Part shown: positions 62,480 to 64,000 of the stretch, one piece after another
Layout: each line of letters begins with the position of its first letter
Position numbering within the stretch: the stretch's first letter is position 1
Assembly: GCA_016927905.1 (NCBI GenBank)
Contig: JAFGLW010000013.1
Span: 1 to 64,000 of the forward strand
Length of the DNA: 64,000 nt
Source of the DNA: a candidate division CSSED10-310 bacterium
GTDB taxonomy: Bacteria; CSSED10-310; JAFGJC01
Direction of reading: 5' to 3'
Made by a program: the position numbers and the translations under genes
Notes under the pieces: model-generated
The model's input: the letters and a program-made list of their open reading frames with translations, nothing else
Databases searched by the model: none
Told to the model about the DNA's origin: nothing

Positions 62480-62530
62480 TCTGCCGGTTCTCCCCGGTGC
62501 ACAACCGATACCCCATCTCCCGATTCAGAG

Positions 62531-62565
62531 TGGGAAAAATCGGGAATAATTGGGATTTTATGGGA
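62531..62565. promoter_or_regulatory. MraZ operator: four 5-bp boxes at 10-bp spacing
   Basis: TGGGA (62531), CGGGA (62541), TGGGA (62551), TGGGA (62561), each separated by 5 nt, so one face of the helix. Published MraZ sites are direct repeats of TGGGN with 5-nt spacers. The array starts at the mraZ -10 and runs over the transcription start, ideal for autorepression. Confidence 0.85.
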
Positions 62566-62594
62566 TTATCGCAAATCGTCGGTCAAACTGTCAA
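62565..62594 (-). promoter_or_regulatory. promoter of the mraZ (dcw) operon
   Basis: Minus strand TTGACA (62589-62594), 18-nt spacer, GATAAT (62565-62570). The -10 overlaps the edge of the MraZ box array. The leader to the TTG of mraZ is about 80 nt. Confidence 0.75.
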
Positions 62595-62634
62595 TAGGGG
62601 ATTGTTCTATAGCCTCGCTTACGAGATGTTCTAT

Positions 62635-62663
62635 TTGCCAAATCCTCACGAAACAATTAGAAT
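62635..62663 (+). promoter_or_regulatory. promoter of the pilZ gene
   Basis: TTGCCA (62635-62640), 17-nt spacer, TAGAAT (62658-62663), about 35 nt before the start of the PilZ gene and divergent from the mraZ promoter. Confidence 0.65.
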
Positions 62664-62705
62664 AGCGACGTAGATTAAATCCGGAGAAAATCAGAGAGGT
62701 GGAGA

Positions 62706-63044
62706 ATGTCTGCAGGTGAAGCCAGCAAGCAGGTCCATAAGCAGCGCCAGTATCCGCGAAAACCGATCAAGACGAATGTGTATTATCAATACAACAATGT
62801 TCGACTGAACCGGATTTACGCCGGATCGGGGCACACGGTCAATTTATCCATGAAAGGAGCTCTGATCCGGATCGAGAACTATCTGCCGCCGCGGGCGGAA
62901 GTGGAGCTTTATATTACGATGAAGGATGGGAAAGAAGTCAGCACGCTTTCCCAGGTTATCCACTGTCATCGGGTCGCCTACAATGTGTATGAAGTGGGTG
63001 TTCAATTTCTGAGGGTCGGAAAGAGCAAGCAAGCGGCCTTGTGA
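62706..63044 (+). CDS. PilZ-domain c-di-GMP-binding protein
   Basis: 112 residues, essentially one PilZ domain. The c-di-GMP motifs are intact: RxxxR in 'RQYPRKP' and NxSxxG in 'VNLSMKGALI'. 'VYEVGVQFLRV' closes the barrel. GAGAGGTGG before the ATG. Single PilZ domains are cyclic di-GMP receptors for motility, polysaccharide or transcription control; the following glycosyltransferase is a possible but unproven target. Confidence 0.92.
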   Translation: MSAGEASKQVHKQRQYPRKPIKTNVYYQYNNVRLNRIYAGSGHTVNLSMKGALIRIENYLPPRAEVELYITMKDGKEVSTLSQVIHCHRVAYNVYEVGVQFLRVGKSKQAAL

Positions 63045-63054
63045 GCTGTATTGA

Positions 63055-63804
63055 TTGTTTGCCGGGCGATCTGATATTTTCCCGGCCGTGAACACACTTT
63101 GCGATCTTGGATTGTCGGTATTCATCCCCGCACATAATGAGCGTGAGAATCTGGAGCCTCTGATCCGTTCCTTTGCCGAAATTCTCCCCGGTCTTTCACC
63201 GGATCCAGAGCTGTTAATAATTGATGACGGCAGTGATGACGGGACCGGGGAGCTGGCGGATGAACTGGCCCGGACCATCCCGTTTTTAAAGGTGGTGCAT
63301 CATCGGGTGAACCGCGGATACGGTGCCGCCCTTCAGAGTGGTTTCCGGGAATCGACTCGGGAACTGGTATTTTACACCGACGGGGACGGTCAATTCAGGA
63401 GTGAGGATCTGGCGGGCATTTTACCTTTGATCGAGCAGGCGGATATTGTGAGCTGCTTCCGGACCAGGCGTTGTGACCAGTGGTATCGGAAACTGAACAC
63501 GACCCTGTTTGAATGGACGGTCCGGTTGTGGTTCGGTTTAAAAGTCAAGGATCCCGACTGTGCGTACAAGATATATCGCCGGAAGGTTCTGGAAACCATA
63601 TCGATGTCGTCTGTGGGCGCCATGATCGACGTCGAAATGCTTCTGCAGGCGCAACGTGCCGGATTCAGAATCGTCCAGACGGGTGTCACACATCTGCCCC
63701 GTCGTTCGGGAGAATCCAGTGGTTCCGACATCCGGGTGATTTTCAGGGCGTTTCTGGAAATCATGAGCTTGTGGCGTCGGCTGGGTTACCGATTCAGGCG
63801 TTGA
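63055..63804 (+). CDS. glycosyltransferase family 2, dolichol-phosphate-mannose-synthase-like
   Basis: Up to 249 residues. The start is uncertain: TTG at 63055 or GTG at 63088, both without a good ribosome site. 'LSVFIPAHNERENLEPLIRS', 'LLIIDDGSDDGTGE', 'VNRGYGAALQSGF' and 'LVFYTDGDGQF' (DxD) give a GT-A enzyme close to DPM1/polyprenyl-phosphate glycosyltransferases. There are no membrane segments. It lies 10 nt after the PilZ gene. Confidence 0.88.
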   Translation: MFAGRSDIFPAVNTLCDLGLSVFIPAHNERENLEPLIRSFAEILPGLSPDPELLIIDDGSDDGTGELADELARTIPFLKVVHHRVNRGYGAALQSGFRESTRELVFYTDGDGQFRSEDLAGILPLIEQADIVSCFRTRRCDQWYRKLNTTLFEWTVRLWFGLKVKDPDCAYKIYRRKVLETISMSSVGAMIDVEMLLQAQRAGFRIVQTGVTHLPRRSGESSGSDIRVIFRAFLEIMSLWRRLGYRFRR

Positions 63805-63876
63805 CATCCGGGAATTGTCGCGCGTAATTTGGTTTCGGAAGCAGCACCGGAAATTTATAAACCAAGGGAGGCGATC

Positions 63877-64000
63877 ATGAAGTTATCAGCCCGGGCAGTC
63901 GGTTTACCGGCCAGCCCGATACGGAAATTGGTGCCGTTTGCGGATGCCGCCAAATCGAGGGGGATCCATGTATATCATTTGAATATCGGGCAGCCCGACA
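63877..64000 (+). CDS. class I aminotransferase (3' truncated by window)
   Basis: The ATG at 63877 follows a GGGAGG site. The 41 visible residues ([20 protein letters not shown] ... [11 protein letters not shown]) match the N-terminus of PLP-dependent aspartate/alanine-type aminotransferases, whose first landmark is 'LNIGQPD'. The rest lies beyond the window, so substrate class cannot be judged. Confidence 0.75.
   Translation, partial: MKLSARAVGLPASPIRKLVPFADAAKSRGIHVYHLNIGQPD

Overview
The window reads as one contiguous, gene-dense stretch of chromosome from a Gram-negative (diderm) bacterium of high-moderate GC content. Diderm signs are a YidC with a large periplasmic domain, an RND/TolC efflux system, heptose genes for LPS (gmhA and a RfaE2-like gene), lipoproteins and a DAP-type MurE. 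I see no tRNA, rRNA, CRISPR array, transposase or prophage gene. Base and codon usage look uniform (CCGG and CGG-Arg are very common), so nothing looks recently transferred. I cannot name the phylum. The mix of a reduced dcw cluster, RemA, eukaryotic-type UGPase, large multi-sensor kinases and many TPR/HEAT proteins suggests a little-studied lineage.

Layout. 1-1958: 3' part of a Gly-rich/HEAT-repeat protein. 8206-1955 (-): tetR-tolC-acrB-mfp efflux operon. 8387-12470 (+): two overlapping membrane Ser/Thr kinases, one ending in a TonB C-terminal domain. 17142-12483 (-): rpmH-rnpA-yidD-yidC-khpB-mnmE with a strong promoter. 17313-20676 (+): ABC-F ATPase and a lipoprotein phosphodiesterase. 24379-20705 (-): tatD-tcdA-hutU. 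24485-25885 (+): UGPase. 28786-26003 (-): glycosyltransferase and RNB exoribonuclease. 28937-32609 (+): an SPFH operon (CDF transporter fused to HflK, then HflC, then a second HflK), followed by a hybrid histidine kinase. 39775-35039 (-): B12 radical SAM, vWA, SGNH hydrolase, a C1-peptidase-like fragment and an isochorismatase. 39934-42295 (+): exported MEMO-AMMECR1 fusion and DUF72. 46978-42322 (-): two TPR proteins, gmhA, rfaE2-like, deoxyhypusine-synthase-like. 47169-50500 (+): yicC-remA-gmk-rpoZ-coaBC. 62479-50466 (-): mraZ-rsmH-murE-murB-ftsA-ftsZ, a second B12 radical SAM and a giant sensor protein. 62706-64000 (+): PilZ, glycosyltransferase and the start of an aminotransferase.

Most genes sit in tightly packed operons with ATGA or GTGA stop/start overlaps. 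The best candidate for an undescribed system is the SPFH operon, where a zinc-type CDF transporter is fused in frame to an HflK domain and followed by two more SPFH proteins. Other notable points are a textbook MraZ operator (four 5-bp boxes at exact 10-bp spacing over the -10), a dcw cluster with rsmH directly followed by murE, an rnpA whose conserved N-terminus starts upstream of any standard start codon, a 1213-residue sensor 'kinase' that has lost the phospho-accepting His and the G1-box Asp, and a RfaE2-like protein that looks like a tandem duplication with a decayed first half. All calls rest on reading the sequence and remembered family motifs; no database search was possible.
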